Shown here: piece by piece, positions 53,647-63,774 of the stretch
Layout: each line of letters starts with the position of its first letter
Numbering within the stretch: position 1 is the first letter of the stretch
DNA from: Azoarcus sp. PA01
Lineage (GTDB): Bacteria; Pseudomonadota; Gammaproteobacteria; Burkholderiales; Rhodocyclaceae
Direction: 5' to 3'
Length of the DNA: 64,000 nucleotides
NCBI GenBank assembly: GCA_001274695.2
Contig: LARU01000004.1
Span: 930,001 to 994,000 of the forward strand
Notes under the pieces: generated by a model
Seen by the model: the letters and a program-made list of their open reading frames with translations, nothing else
Databases searched by the model: none
Told to the model about the DNA's origin: nothing
Translations under genes and position numbers: made by a program

Positions 53647-54387
53647 ATGCAAAAGGACTATCCCTACGCGCTGATCCAGTTTTACGCCACGGCGCCCTAC
53701 ACCTGTTCCTATCTGTCGGATCGTGTCGCGCGCTCGCAGGTCGCGACGCCCGGCCATCTGATCGACACGCCGGTCTATAGCGAGCTGGTGCGCAACGGCT
53801 TTCGCCGCAGCGGCATGTTCACCTACCGCCCGTACTGCGACCACTGTCGGGCGTGCGTACCGGTGCGGGTCCCGGTCAAGCGTTTCGAGCCTGACCGCAG
53901 CCAGCGTCGCGCGTGGAAAATGCACCACGAGCTGCGCGCCAACGAGCAGCCGCTCGCGTATTCCGAAGAGCATTACGCGCTCTACCAGCGCTACCAGGCG
54001 TCGCGCCACGCCGGTGGCGGAATGGACCAGGACAACCGCGAGCAGTACGCGCACTTTCTGCTGCAGAGTCACGTGGACACCCGCCTCGTCGAATTCCGCG
54101 AAGGCGACGCGCTGCGCATGGTCAGCGTCATCGACCGGCTCAGCGACGGCCTGTCGAGCGTCTATACGTTCTACGATCCGGACCAGACGCACGCGAGCTA
54201 CGGCACGTACGGCATCCTGTGGCAGATCGAAGTGTGCCGCCGCCTCAAGCTGCCGTACCTGTATCTCGGCTACTGGATCAAGGAAAGCCGCAAGATGGCG
54301 TACAAAGTCCGCTTCCACCCGCTCGAAGGCCGGGTGCGCGGCGAATGGCGCGACATCGATCCGCTGCGCGATCGCGCCTCCGAGTAA
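53647..54387 (+). CDS. bpt: Aspartate/glutamate leucyltransferase (Bpt/Ate1 type)
   Basis: 246 residues. The N-terminal Ate domain has [46 protein letters not shown] (split here: [16 protein letters not shown]) with the conserved cysteines, and the C-terminal domain [37 protein letters not shown]. It transfers Leu to N-terminal Asp/Glu, making N-degrons. Pairs with aat in the bacterial N-end rule. ATG at 53647 gives the standard [13 protein letters not shown]. Confidence 0.95.
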   Translation: MQKDYPYALIQFYATAPYTCSYLSDRVARSQVATPGHLIDTPVYSELVRNGFRRSGMFTYRPYCDHCRACVPVRVPVKRFEPDRSQRRAWKMHHELRANEQPLAYSEEHYALYQRYQASRHAGGGMDQDNREQYAHFLLQSHVDTRLVEFREGDALRMVSVIDRLSDGLSSVYTFYDPDQTHASYGTYGILWQIEVCRRLKLPYLYLGYWIKESRKMAYKVRFHPLEGRVRGEWRDIDPLRDRASE

Positions 54388-54454
54388 GAGGCATCGCGGC
54401 GCAGCGGGCAAAAACCCTGGCGCGAGAGGACGGCCAAACCGGTAAAATCGCGCG

Positions 54455-55507
54455 ATGCTCTACGACATCGCCCGCCCGCTGCTGTTTTCGCTCGACCCGG
54501 AAACCGCCCACGAACTCACCCTCGCCGCGCTGCATTTCTTCGGCCGCGTCCTGCCCGCCGGAACTCCGGCGGAATCGGACCCGGTCGACGTCATGGGGCT
54601 GCCCTTTCCGAACCGCATCGGCTTGGCCGCCGGACTCGACAAGAACGGCGAGGCGATCGACGGCCTCGCGCGCCTCGGCTTCGGTTTCCTCGAGATCGGC
54701 ACGGTCACGCCGCGGCCGCAGCCCGGCAACCCCCGCCCGCGGATGTTCCGCCTGCCTGAAGTGCGCGCGATCATCAACCGCATGGGCTTCAACAATCACG
54801 GGGTCGACGCGCTGGTCGCGAATGTCAGGGCGGCAAAATACCGGGGCATCCTCGGCATCAACATCGGCAAGAACTTCGACACGCCGATCGAGCGCGCGGC
54901 CGACGATTACCTCGCCTGCCTCGACAAGGTTTACCCGCTCGCCAGCTACGTCACCGTCAATATCTCGTCGCCGAACACGAAGAACCTGCGGCAGCTGCAG
55001 GGCGAGTCCGAGCTCGACGAGCTTCTCGGACGGCTCAAGGCGCGCCAGCAGCAGCTCGCGGACAGGCACGGGCGTTACGTGCCGCTGACGCTCAAGATTG
55101 CTCCCGATCTCGAGCCGGCGCAGGTCGTCAACATCGCCGACGCGCTGCGCCGCCACCGCATCGACGGCGTGATCGCGACGAACACCACGATCGCGCGCGA
55201 CAAGATCCAGGGCGTGCGCTACGCCGAACAGCAGGGCGGGCTGTCGGGCGCGCCCGTCTTCGAAGCCTCGACTGCGGTCGTCGCGCAGCTCTCCCGGGCG
55301 CTCGCCGGCGAGCTGCCGATCATCGCCGCAGGCGGCGTCCTCGACGGGCGCGGCGCCCGCGCGAAGCTCGCGGCCGGGGCGTCGCTGGTGCAGGTGTACA
55401 GCGGCCTCATTTACCGCGGCCCGTCGCTCGTCGGGGAGTGCGTGCGGGCGACGACGGACTTCGCCGCTTCCGGCCACGCCGCCGCGTCCGCTCCCTTCGG
55501 CGCCTGA
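54455..55507 (+). CDS. pyrD: Dihydroorotate dehydrogenase (quinone), class 2
   Basis: 350 residues with the class 2 N-terminal membrane-associating helices ([20 protein letters not shown]). The FMN domain contains [78 protein letters not shown] and a C-terminal [15 protein letters not shown]. The catalytic base of class 2 enzymes, serine, is in VNISSPNT. It oxidises dihydroorotate with ubiquinone in pyrimidine synthesis. TAAAAT lies 10 bases before the start, so the mRNA may have a very short leader. Follows bpt by 67 bp. Confidence 0.96.
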   Translation: MLYDIARPLLFSLDPETAHELTLAALHFFGRVLPAGTPAESDPVDVMGLPFPNRIGLAAGLDKNGEAIDGLARLGFGFLEIGTVTPRPQPGNPRPRMFRLPEVRAIINRMGFNNHGVDALVANVRAAKYRGILGINIGKNFDTPIERAADDYLACLDKVYPLASYVTVNISSPNTKNLRQLQGESELDELLGRLKARQQQLADRHGRYVPLTLKIAPDLEPAQVVNIADALRRHRIDGVIATNTTIARDKIQGVRYAEQQGGLSGAPVFEASTAVVAQLSRALAGELPIIAAGGVLDGRGARAKLAAGASLVQVYSGLIYRGPSLVGECVRATTDFAASGHAAASAPFGA

Positions 55508-55611
55508 GCGGCCGCCCAGCGGCACGAATGGGCATAAGCCTATAACCCGACCGCGCTTGAGCAGCGGACTGATGGCGGCGATAATCCCGCGATTACACCC
55601 GGTACTGGATC

Positions 55612-56196
55612 ATGAGTAGTTACATCTTTGTCGTCATCGGCGCGGTCCTGGTCAACAACGTCGTTTTCGTCCGCATCCTCGGGCTGTGTCCGTTCATGGG
55701 GGTGTCGAAAAAACTCGAAACGGCGATCGGCATGGGTGCGGCGACGACGTTCGTGCTGACGCTCGGCTCGGGCACGAGCTACCTGATCGACCATTATCTG
55801 CTGCAGCCGTACGACTTGGCCTACCTGCGCACGCTGTCGTTCATCATTGTGATCGCGGCGATCGTGCAGCTCACCGAGCTGGTGATCCAGAAGACGAGCC
55901 CGCTGCTGCACCAGGTGCTGGGGATCTACCTGCCGCTGATCACGACGAACTGCGCAGTGCTCGGCATCCCGCTGCTGAGCGTCGCGCTCGACTACAACCT
56001 GCTCGAGTCGCTGCTGTTCGGCTTCGGCTCGTCGATCGGATTCACGCTCGCGCTGATCCTGTTCGCCGGCATCCGCGAACGCCTCGACGGCGCCGACGTG
56101 CCCGCGCCCTTCAAGGGAACCGCGATCGCGATGATCACTGCCGGGTTCATGAGCCTCGCGTTCATGGGCTTCGCGGGGCTGGACCGGTTCCAGTAA
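55612..56196 (+). CDS. rnfA: Rnf electron transport complex subunit RnfA
   Basis: 194 residues, six membrane helices. The pattern [20 protein letters not shown] near the N-terminus and [14 protein letters not shown] in the middle carry the cysteines that bind the membrane [2Fe-2S] centre with RnfE in Rnf/NQR. The complex couples electron transfer between ferredoxin and NAD+ to ion movement. First gene of rnfABCDGE-nth. Length and motifs are normal. Confidence 0.97.
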   Translation: MSSYIFVVIGAVLVNNVVFVRILGLCPFMGVSKKLETAIGMGAATTFVLTLGSGTSYLIDHYLLQPYDLAYLRTLSFIIVIAAIVQLTELVIQKTSPLLHQVLGIYLPLITTNCAVLGIPLLSVALDYNLLESLLFGFGSSIGFTLALILFAGIRERLDGADVPAPFKGTAIAMITAGFMSLAFMGFAGLDRFQ

Positions 56197-56288
56197 TTGA
56201 AAACCAACGCCCCCATTCCTGACAGGACGCAACACGCGGGCGGGCGCGAACGTTTACGCTGCTGCGCCTCACTGAGCGACATTTCATC

Positions 56289-56840
56289 ATGCTGACCGCC
56301 CTCCTCGTCATGACCGGGATTGCCATCGTGCTCGGCGCAGCATTGGGCTACGCGTCGATCCGTTTCAAGGTCGAAGGCAATCCGCTGGTCGAAAAAATCG
56401 ACGCGATCCTTCCGCAGACCCAGTGCGGCCAGTGCGGCTACCCGGGCTGCAAGCCGTATGCGGAGGCGATTTCGAACGGCGAAGCCGACATCAACCAGTG
56501 TCCGCCGGGCGGCGAGGAAGGCATACGCAAGCTCGCCGACCTCCTCGGGCGCGAGTTCAAGCCGCTGTCCGAAGAGCACGGCGAGGAAAAACCCAAATCG
56601 GTCGCGCGGATCGACGAGCAACTGTGCATCGGCTGCACGCTGTGCATCCAGGCCTGCCCGGTCGATGCCATCGTCGGTGCGGCGAAGCACATGCATACGG
56701 TCGTCCCTGCGCTATGCACCGGCTGCGAACTGTGCGTCGCGCCCTGCCCCGTCGATTGCATCGCGATGACACCCCTTCCGGAAACGCTCGAGACCTGGAA
56801 ATGGAAATACCCGGTGTTTGATCTGAGGTCCGCGGCATGA
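56289..56840 (+). CDS. rnfB: Rnf complex subunit RnfB, iron-sulfur protein
   Basis: 183 residues. An N-terminal membrane helix ([20 protein letters not shown]) is followed by a 4Fe-4S domain ([18 protein letters not shown]) and a two-cluster ferredoxin domain ([18 protein letters not shown] and [18 protein letters not shown]). It accepts electrons from ferredoxin. 92 bp follow rnfA; its stop overlaps the rnfC start (ATGA). Confidence 0.96.
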
Positions 56841-58480
56841 TCGCCCGTCTGTTCAACTTTCACGGCGGCATCAAGCCCGACTCGCACAAAAACGAATCCT
56901 CGTCGCTGCCGATCGCCAACGCACCGCTGCCGCCGCGCCTGACGATCCCGCTGCGCCAGAGCGTGCGCTCGGCCGCCCGCTGCCTCGTCGCGCCGGGTCA
57001 GCGCGTGCTGAAGGGCGAACGCATCGGCGCCGGCGAAGGCCCGCTCGGCACCGACGTCCACGCCTCGACGTCGGGCACCGTCGTCGGGCTCGCCCCGTGC
57101 GCGATGGCCCACGCGTCGGGCCTCGACACGCTGGCGGTCGTCATCGAGCCCGACGGCAAGGACGAATGGATCGAGCGCCGCGCATTCGACCACCGTGCCG
57201 TGCCGCGCGATGCCGCACTGCGGTACCTGAGCACCTGCGGTATCGTCGGCATGGGGGGCGCCGGTTTTCCGACCCATATCAAGCTCGGCAACGGCCGCGG
57301 CATCGAAACCCTGATCATCAACGGCGCCGAATGCGAACCGTGGATCACTTGCGATGACCGGCTGATGCGCGAGGGCGCGGCCCAAGTCCTTTCCGGCGCG
57401 GCGATCCTGCACGAGCTGATCGGCGCCCGCCGCACGCTCGTCGGCATCGAGGACAACAAGCGCGAAGCGATCGCTGCGATGCGCGAAGCGGCAGCGCATC
57501 TCACCGCACCCGTCGAGATCGTCGCGATTCCGACGCGCTATCCCGCGGGCGGCGAAAAGCAGCTGATCCGCGTGCTGACCGGCATCGAGATCGCACACGG
57601 CAAGCTCGGCACGGAGTTCGGCGTGCAATGCTTCAACGTCGGCACGGCCCACGCCGTCCACCGCGCGATCCACTACGGCGAACCGCTGGTGTCGCGCGTC
57701 GTGACGCTGACGGGCAACGTCAGTCATCCGGGCAACTACGAAGTAGCGCTCGGCACCCCCGTCGAGACGCTGCTCGCGCTCGCCGGGCCGAAGCCGGACA
57801 CCGACCGCTATCTGATGGGCGGGCCGATGATGGGCATCACCATTGCCGACCTGTCGGTGCCGATCGGCAAGACGAGCAACTGCATCATTGCCGCCTCGCC
57901 GGCGCTGTTCCCGCCCCCGCCGCCGGAATTGCCGTGCATCCGCTGCGGCGCGTGCGCGCGCGCGTGCCCGGCAGACCTGCAGCCGTTCGAGCTGTACTGG
58001 TTCTCGCGCGCGAAGAACGTCGGAAAAGCGCAGGAATATCACCTCTTCGACTGCATCGAATGCGGTTCCTGCGCCTTCGTTTGCCCTTCGCACATTCCGC
58101 TCGTCGATTATTTCCGCTTCTCGAAGAGCGAGATCTGGGCGCGCGAGCGCGAGCTCAAGGCGTCCGATCAGGCGCGCGAGCGTTTCGAGTTCCGCAATTA
58201 CCGGCAGGAACGGGAAAAGGAAGAAAAAGCTGCCAAACTCGCGGCCAAAGCCGCCGAAACGCGGGCGAAGCTGAGCGGGTCGGCCGCTGCGACCGACACC
58301 GCAGCCGCAGACGACCCGAAAAAAGCCCTCATCGCGGCGGCGCTCGCACGGGCCAAGCAGCAGGCGGCGACCGCCGAATCCGGCACTGCAGCCGCTTCTC
58401 ACGCGAACGGGCCGGGCGCCCCGGACAGCACGAACCGGCGCGAGCAGCCGCACCCGCACGACAGCGACGCAACCTCCTGA
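56837..58480 (+). CDS. rnfC: Rnf complex subunit RnfC, NADH/FMN-binding iron-sulfur protein
   Basis: 547 residues. NADH-binding region similar to Nqo1/NuoF with [16 protein letters not shown] and [16 protein letters not shown]. Two 4Fe-4S motifs follow at C367 ([17 protein letters not shown]) and C406 ([20 protein letters not shown]). The C-terminus after about 445 is a charged Lys/Glu/Ala helical tail ([19 protein letters not shown]), shorter than in E. coli RsxC. It exchanges electrons with NAD+. One base separates it from rnfD. Confidence 0.96.
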
Positions 58481-58481
58481 C

Positions 58482-59489
58482 ATGATCCATTCTCCCTACA
58501 TTCGCAAGCCGGCGAGCGTCCAGAGCGTCATGCTCACCGTGCTGCTCGCGCTCCTTCCCGGCATCACCGCCTACGTCATGCAGGTCGCCGCGGTCGTCGT
58601 CGTCAACCTGCTGATCGCGACCGTGACCGCGCTCGCCGCCGAAGCGCTGATCCTCGCGCTGCGCCGGCGGCAGATCGCCCCGGCGCTGTCCGACCTGTCG
58701 GCCGTCGTCACCGCCTGGCTCGTCGTCCTGTGCTTTCCGCCGATCCTGCCGTGGTGGGTCACGGTGCTCGGCGTGCTGATCGCGATCGTCGCGGTCAAGC
58801 ATCTCTATGGCGGGCTCGGCCAGAATCCCTTCAACCCCGCGATGGTCGCGTACTGCGCGATGATCGTCGCGTTCCCGTCACTGATGTCGCAGTGGCCGCC
58901 GGCCGGACAGCTCGACTTCCAGACGCAGCTCGACCTCGTGCTCGGCGGTGCCCGGCAGCTCGACGCGATCACCGGCGCGACCGCGCTCGACGCGATGCGC
59001 ACCGGGCTGCGCACAAGCGGCGCGAGCGTCGAGAGCGTGCTGCAGCAAGACGGCGCGTTCGGCGCGGTCGGCGGCCGCGGCTGGGAATGGCTCGCGCTCG
59101 GCTACGTCGCCGGGGGTCTCTTCATGCTCGCGCGCCGCATCATCACCTGGCACATGCCGGTCGCGTTCATCGCGACGCTGGCCGTCGTGTCGGGCATCTT
59201 CTGGCTCGCGGAACCCGCGCGCTTTGCGCCGCCGCTGTTCCACCTCGCCAGCGGCGGCGCGATGCTTGCTGCATTCTTCATCGTCACCGACCCCGTTTCG
59301 GGTGCGACGACGCCGCGCGGCAAGCTGATCTTCGCCGCCGGCATCGCCGTCATTGCCTACCTGATCCGGGTATTCGGCGCCTTCCCCGAAGGCATCGCGT
59401 TTGCCGTGCTGCTGATGAACCTGTGCGTGCCGCTGATCGACATGAAGACGCAACCGGCGGTGTTCGGTCACCGCGGGAGCCGGCCATGA
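58482..59489 (+). CDS. rnfD: Rnf complex subunit RnfD, membrane flavoprotein
   Basis: 335 residues, about ten membrane helices. The covalent FMN site motif is DAITGATALDAMRTG (TGAT, second Thr flavinylated in the family). NPFNPAMVAYCAMIV and IVTDPVSGATTPRGKL are typical NqrB/RnfD segments. Its stop overlaps the rnfG start (ATGA). It carries electrons through the membrane with RnfG and RnfE. Confidence 0.96.
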   Translation: MIHSPYIRKPASVQSVMLTVLLALLPGITAYVMQVAAVVVVNLLIATVTALAAEALILALRRRQIAPALSDLSAVVTAWLVVLCFPPILPWWVTVLGVLIAIVAVKHLYGGLGQNPFNPAMVAYCAMIVAFPSLMSQWPPAGQLDFQTQLDLVLGGARQLDAITGATALDAMRTGLRTSGASVESVLQQDGAFGAVGGRGWEWLALGYVAGGLFMLARRIITWHMPVAFIATLAVVSGIFWLAEPARFAPPLFHLASGGAMLAAFFIVTDPVSGATTPRGKLIFAAGIAVIAYLIRVFGAFPEGIAFAVLLMNLCVPLIDMKTQPAVFGHRGSRP

Positions 59490-60148
59490 GCGACCGCTAT
59501 ACCGCCACCCGTACCTCGCTGCGCACTGCCGGCATCATGATCGTGTTCACGCTCGCCTTCACCGCGATGATGTCGCAGACGTACCGCGCGACCCGTCCGG
59601 CGATCGAAGCGTCCGAGCAGGAGCAGAAGATGCGCCTGATCAACGACGTGCTCCCGCCGGGCAGCTACGACAACGCGCTCCTCGAGGACTTCGTCGTCGC
59701 CGGACCGACGCCCGAGCTCGGCCTCGATCGGAGCGGGCGCATCTATCGCGCGCGTCGCGCCGGCGTTCCCGGGGCCCTCGTGTTCGAAGCGGGTGCGCCC
59801 GACGGCTACGGCGGCAGGATCCAGCTCGTCGTTGCGGTGGGCGCGGACGGTCGTCTGGGCGGGGTTCGCGTGACTGCGCACAAGGAAACGCCGGGCCTCG
59901 GCGACTACATCGACCCCAGAAAGGATCGCAACAAGACTCAGCCGTGGATCAGTCAATTCGCCGGGATGTCGCTCGCGGACGTTGCGCCCGCGCAGTGGAA
60001 AGTCAAGCGCGACGGCGGTGTCTTCGCGTATCGCATCGGCGCGACGATCAGTGCACGCGCCGTGACGAACGCGACAGGACGCGTCCTCGAATATGCAGCC
60101 GAGCACCGCGATGCGCTGTTTGCGGCGTCGACCGGCAGCGCGCTCTGA
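59486..60148 (+). CDS. rnfG: Rnf complex subunit RnfG
   Basis: 220 residues. One N-terminal membrane helix (TAGIMIVFTLAFTAMMS), then an FMN-binding domain outside the membrane with VTAHKETPGLGDYIDP and a flavinylation region YRIGATISARAVTNA. The usual motif is (S/T)GAT; here it reads IGAT, with the acceptor Thr kept but the first Ser/Thr replaced. Start at 59486 gives a normal-length protein; the same frame is open upstream inside rnfD. rnfE follows after 13 bp. Confidence 0.95.
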   Translation: MSDRYTATRTSLRTAGIMIVFTLAFTAMMSQTYRATRPAIEASEQEQKMRLINDVLPPGSYDNALLEDFVVAGPTPELGLDRSGRIYRARRAGVPGALVFEAGAPDGYGGRIQLVVAVGADGRLGGVRVTAHKETPGLGDYIDPRKDRNKTQPWISQFAGMSLADVAPAQWKVKRDGGVFAYRIGATISARAVTNATGRVLEYAAEHRDALFAASTGSAL

Positions 60149-60161
60149 TGGAAGAACAGCA

Positions 60162-60854
60162 ATGAATCTCCAGACTTTTCGTGAAAACGCCTGGAACGGC
60201 CTGTGGAAGCAGAACACCGGTCTCGTGCAGCTGCTCGGCCTGTGTCCGATCCTCGCCGTCAGCACGAGCGTCGTCAATGCGGTGAGCCTCGGGATCGCGA
60301 CGGTAGTCGTGATGGCGGTGTCGAACTTCGCGGTCGCGTCGCTGCGCAACTTCATTCCGTACGAGATCCGCATCCCGGTGTTCATCCTGATCATCGCCGC
60401 GCTGACGACGATCGTCGACCTCGCGTTCAACGCCTATCTGCACGATCTCTACCTGGTGCTGGGCATTTTCATTCCGCTGATCGTCACGAACTGCATCGTC
60501 CTCGCGCGCGTCGAGGCCTACGCGGCGAAAAACGATCCGGTGTCGTCCACCATCGACGGCATCATGATGGGCGTCGGGCTGGTGTGGCTGCTCGGTGTGC
60601 TCGGCGGCATTCGCGAACTGGTCGGCAACGGCACGCTGTTTTCGGGTATCGAAATGCTGATCCCGGGCCTGTCTCCGCTGTCGGTGTTCGGCGACGATTA
60701 CCCCGGTTTCCTGATCGGCGTGCTGCCTCCTGGCGCATTCTTCGCGCTCGGCTGCCTGATCGCACTGTCGAACCGGATCCGCATGCGTGCGCCGGCCGGC
60801 AAGCCCACGGCCGTGACGAGCGAAGGGGCAGCCCCGGCTTCGGCGGCGCCCTGA
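60162..60854 (+). CDS. rnfE: Rnf complex subunit RnfE
   Basis: 230 residues, six membrane helices, homologous to RnfA. LVQLLGLCPILAVSTSVVNA and FIPLIVTNCIVLARVEAYAA carry the two conserved cysteines. The C-terminal tail is alanine/proline-rich. Last rnf gene, followed 8 bp later by nth, as in many proteobacteria. Confidence 0.96.
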   Translation: MNLQTFRENAWNGLWKQNTGLVQLLGLCPILAVSTSVVNAVSLGIATVVVMAVSNFAVASLRNFIPYEIRIPVFILIIAALTTIVDLAFNAYLHDLYLVLGIFIPLIVTNCIVLARVEAYAAKNDPVSSTIDGIMMGVGLVWLLGVLGGIRELVGNGTLFSGIEMLIPGLSPLSVFGDDYPGFLIGVLPPGAFFALGCLIALSNRIRMRAPAGKPTAVTSEGAAPASAAP

Positions 60855-60862
60855 ACCGACGG

Positions 60863-61495
60863 ATGAAACGCGACGCGATTCGCGAATTTTTCCGCCGCCT
60901 GGCGGCGGCGAATCCGAGCCCGACGACCGAGCTCGAGTACGGATCGCCGTTCCAGCTGCTGGTTGCCGTGGTGCTTTCGGCACAGGCCACCGACAAGAGC
61001 GTGAACCTGGCGACGCGCGAGCTGTTCGCCGTCGCGCCGACCCCCGAAGCGATGCTGAGCCTCGGGGAGGAAAACGTCGTCGCGCACCTCAGGTCGATCG
61101 GCCTTTACCGCAACAAGGCGAAAAACGTCGTCGCGCTGTCGCGGCTGCTGCTCGAGCGCCACGGTGGCGAAGTGCCGCGCAACCGCGAGGCGCTCGAAGC
61201 GCTGCCGGGCGTCGGCCGCAAGACCGCCAACGTCGTGCTGAACACGGTTTTCGGCGAACCGGTGATGGCGGTCGACACGCATATTTTCCGCGTCGCGAAT
61301 CGCACCGGTCTGGCTCCTGGCAAGGATGTTGTCGCCGTCGAGCAGGCCCTGATGCGTCGCGTGCCGAAAGAATACCTGCACAATGCGCATCACTGGCTGA
61401 TCCTGCACGGGCGCTACGTCTGCACCGCGCGCAAGCCGCGCTGCAAGGATTGCCTCGTGCGCGACCTGTGCGAGTTCCGCGACAAGACCGTCTAA
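60863..61495 (+). CDS. nth: Endonuclease III
   Basis: 210 residues. Helix-hairpin-helix LPGVGRKTANVVLN with catalytic K120, and D138 in AVDTHIFR, at the same positions as E. coli Nth. The [4Fe-4S] loop at the C-terminus is CX6CX2CX5C (CTARKPRCKDCLVRDLC). It removes oxidised pyrimidines from DNA. Coupling to rnf is a conserved arrangement without a known functional reason. Confidence 0.97.
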   Translation: MKRDAIREFFRRLAAANPSPTTELEYGSPFQLLVAVVLSAQATDKSVNLATRELFAVAPTPEAMLSLGEENVVAHLRSIGLYRNKAKNVVALSRLLLERHGGEVPRNREALEALPGVGRKTANVVLNTVFGEPVMAVDTHIFRVANRTGLAPGKDVVAVEQALMRRVPKEYLHNAHHWLILHGRYVCTARKPRCKDCLVRDLCEFRDKTV

Positions 61496-61518
61496 CCCAG
61501 AGCAACCGAGTCCAAAAG

Positions 61519-61950
61519 ATGTTCAATCCCTCACGTGAGCAGGTACGCAGCTTCTTCATCGAGAGCTGGCGGAAATATCAGGCGAAGGAAGTGCTGACGC
61601 CGCTCGAACACATCGCTTCCGACCTCGTGCTCCTGCATCCCGAATATCAGGCGCTGCTCGAAGACCCGGATTCGCTGTCGCGCGATTTCCTGCCGGAGGA
61701 CGGACAGATCAATCCGTTCCTGCACCTGTCGTTCCACCTCGCGATCGAGGAGCAGCTGTCGATCGACCAGCCGCCGGGCCTGCGCGCCGCATTCGAAGCC
61801 TGTCAGCGTCGGCGTGGCAATCGTCACGATGCACTGCACGACGTGCTCGAATGCCTCGGCGAAACGCTTTTCGACGCGCAGCGCAACAACACGCAACCGG
61901 ACGGCCCGGCTTACGTCTCGTGTGTCTTGCGCCGGGCAGGTTCGAACTAG
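61519..61950 (+). CDS. DUF1841 family protein
   Basis: 143 residues of the DUF1841 family, found in beta- and gammaproteobacteria. Typical sequence is MFNPSREQVRSFFIESWRKY, TPLEHIASDLVLLHPEYQAL, NPFLHLSFHLAIEEQLSIDQ and HDVLECLGETLFDAQRN. A conserved histidine/glutamate set (LHLSFHLAIEEQ, HDALHDVLE) may bind metal. Function unknown. It starts 23 bp after nth and probably belongs to the same transcript. Confidence 0.9.
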   Translation: MFNPSREQVRSFFIESWRKYQAKEVLTPLEHIASDLVLLHPEYQALLEDPDSLSRDFLPEDGQINPFLHLSFHLAIEEQLSIDQPPGLRAAFEACQRRRGNRHDALHDVLECLGETLFDAQRNNTQPDGPAYVSCVLRRAGSN

Positions 61951-61972
61951 CCGGCGTACCCTTCATCTTCCT

Positions 61973-62299
61973 TCAGCGTTTCTGGTACAGGCCGGACTGG
62001 GTCGCGAAGTACGCTGCAAGATCGCCCAGATCCGCAGGCGACAGGTTCTCGACCTGCGCGGCCATGATCGGGTTCTTCCGCTTGCCCGTCTTGTAGTCGA
62101 GCAGCGCCTGGTAGAGATAGTCTTCGTATTGCCCGCCCAGACGCGGAAACTCCGGCGACGGACTGTTGCCGTCCGGGCCGTGGCACGCTGCGCAGACCGT
62201 CGACTTCTCCTTGCCTGCGGCAGCATCGCCCGCGTGTGCGGGGAAAGCTGCGAGCGCAAGGACCGCCAGCGCCGGGAGGGTGAAATTTCGCCTCATCAT
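61973..62299 (-). CDS. Class I cytochrome c, periplasmic (CAACH)
   Basis: 108 residues. Signal peptide to about residue 24 (LPALAVLALAAFPAHAG). Heme c site CAACH (STVCAACHGPDG) and the later PIMAAQVENLSPADLGDLAAYF, which contains the axial Met, as in cytochrome c4/c553-like proteins. It carries electrons in the periplasm, perhaps to a terminal oxidase or denitrification enzyme. Its ATG (62299) overlaps the stop of the preceding cytochrome gene. Confidence 0.92.
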   Translation of the reverse strand: MMRRNFTLPALAVLALAAFPAHAGDAAAGKEKSTVCAACHGPDGNSPSPEFPRLGGQYEDYLYQALLDYKTGKRKNPIMAAQVENLSPADLGDLAAYFATQSGLYQKR

Positions 62300-62628
62300 T
62301 GCGTCTCTCCTCCCGCGGCGCTGTAGTAGGCCGCAAGGTCCGCCATGTCCTGCTCCGACAGACTTGCGGCAATCGCGCGCATCGTCGGATGGCTGCGTTC
62401 GCCGTCGCGATACGCCTGCAGCGCGCGTACGAGGTAGGCCGCATGCTGTCCACCGAGCTTCGGCACCGGGTAGACTTCCGGGAACGCGGTGCGATAGCCC
62501 GGAATCCCATGACATCCCATGCACATCGATACCTTGGCCTGGGCGGCTTCGGCATCGCCTTCCAGCGCCAACGCAGCCGGTCCACCCAGCGCAAGACAGG
62601 CGGCGATAAGCAAATGTCGTCCGTGCAT
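62296..62628 (-). CDS. Class I cytochrome c, periplasmic (CMGCH)
   Basis: 110 residues, signal peptide to about residue 22 (MHGRHLLIAACLALGGPAALA). Heme site CMGCH (KVSMCMGCHGIPGY), then LGGQHAAYLVRALQAYRDGE and SHPTMRAIAASLSEQDMADL with the axial Met. Similar in layout to its neighbour, so the pair looks like a duplicated cytochrome c553/c4-like tandem. GAGGAG precedes the start. Promoter expected in 62629-62760. Confidence 0.92.
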   Translation of the reverse strand: MHGRHLLIAACLALGGPAALALEGDAEAAQAKVSMCMGCHGIPGYRTAFPEVYPVPKLGGQHAAYLVRALQAYRDGERSHPTMRAIAASLSEQDMADLAAYYSAAGGETQ

Positions 62629-62808
62629 GGCGTCTCCTCGGTTTGTTTTAAGTATGGCTGAAACGGCCGCAAAAAATTCTACGTCGCCCAAAGCGGAATG
62701 CAAATACCTGTCATTCTTCGAAAAGCTCCGTAAATCCGTCAGTCCGGCAGGCCCATGCCCGCGCAGGCTGGCCCTATAATCGGCCCGGTTTACTCAGAGG
62801 ATTCCCCG

Positions 62809-63651
62809 ATGCGCTTCGAAGGTTCACAAGACTACGTCACCACTCCCGACCTGATGCTGGCCGTCAATGCCGCGATCAAACTGCAGCGCCCGCTGCTGAT
62901 CAAGGGCGAACCGGGTACCGGCAAGACCATGCTCGCCGAGCAGGTCGCCGACGCGCTCGGCGTTCCGCTGCTGCAGTGGCACATCAAGTCGACGACCAAG
63001 GCCCAGCAGGGGCTGTACGAATACGATGCGGTGTCCCGCCTGCGCGACTCGCAGCTCGGCGAAGACCGCGTCAAGGACATTGCCAACTACATCCTCAAAG
63101 GCGTGCTGTGGCAGGCCTTCGACGCCGAAACGCCGACGGTCGTCCTGATCGACGAAATCGACAAGGCGGATATCGAATTCCCGAACGACCTGCTGCGCGA
63201 ACTCGACCGCATGGAGTTTCACGTCTACGAGACACGCGAGAGGGTGCGCGCGCGTCATCGTCCGATCGTCTTCATCACGTCGAACAACGAAAAAGAGCTG
63301 CCGGACGCGTTCCTGCGCCGCTGCTTTTTCCATTACATCCGCTTCCCCGATCGCGACACGATGCAGCGCATCGTCGACGTCCATTTCCCCGGACTCAAGC
63401 GCGACCTGCTGCGCGAGGCGCTGGAAGTGTTCTTCGGCCTGCGCGACGTGCCCGGCCTGAAGAAGAAGCCGTCGACCTCGGAGCTGATCGACTGGCTCAA
63501 GCTCCTCGTCGCCGAGGACATTCCGCCCGAAGCACTGCGGGCAAAGGACCAGAAGGCCGCAGTCCCGCCGCTTGCCGGCGCACTATTGAAGAACGAGCAG
63601 GACCTTCACCTGTTCGAACGGCTGGTGTTCATGGCACGCAGCAACCGCTGA
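62809..63651 (+). CDS. MoxR-family AAA+ ATPase
   Basis: 280 residues. Walker A LIKGEPGTGKTMLAEQVA, Walker B VVLIDEIDKADIEFPNDLL, sensor 1 FITSNNEKELPDAFLRR, typical of the MoxR/CoxD-like group (APE2220 or RavA-related). Such ATPases work as chaperones with VWA proteins to assemble or activate metalloenzymes. TATAAT lies at 62775-62780. The partner VWA gene follows after about 120 bp. Confidence 0.93.
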   Translation: MRFEGSQDYVTTPDLMLAVNAAIKLQRPLLIKGEPGTGKTMLAEQVADALGVPLLQWHIKSTTKAQQGLYEYDAVSRLRDSQLGEDRVKDIANYILKGVLWQAFDAETPTVVLIDEIDKADIEFPNDLLRELDRMEFHVYETRERVRARHRPIVFITSNNEKELPDAFLRRCFFHYIRFPDRDTMQRIVDVHFPGLKRDLLREALEVFFGLRDVPGLKKKPSTSELIDWLKLLVAEDIPPEALRAKDQKAAVPPLAGALLKNEQDLHLFERLVFMARSNR

Positions 63652-63774
63652 CGTCCGGGCGTTTCCCCACTGTTTTTCCGGCATCGCCACTGCGCTCGCC
63701 ACAAGCAATCATCTCGAAGTCTTCTCCCGGTGCCCGAAGTCGAGGCCCGGGGGATTTCGGGAACGGAGCGGATC

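Noticed and set aside
56438..58483. A 681-codon minus-strand frame opposite rnfB and rnfC
   Set aside because: Antisense of well-conserved rnf genes; no domain.
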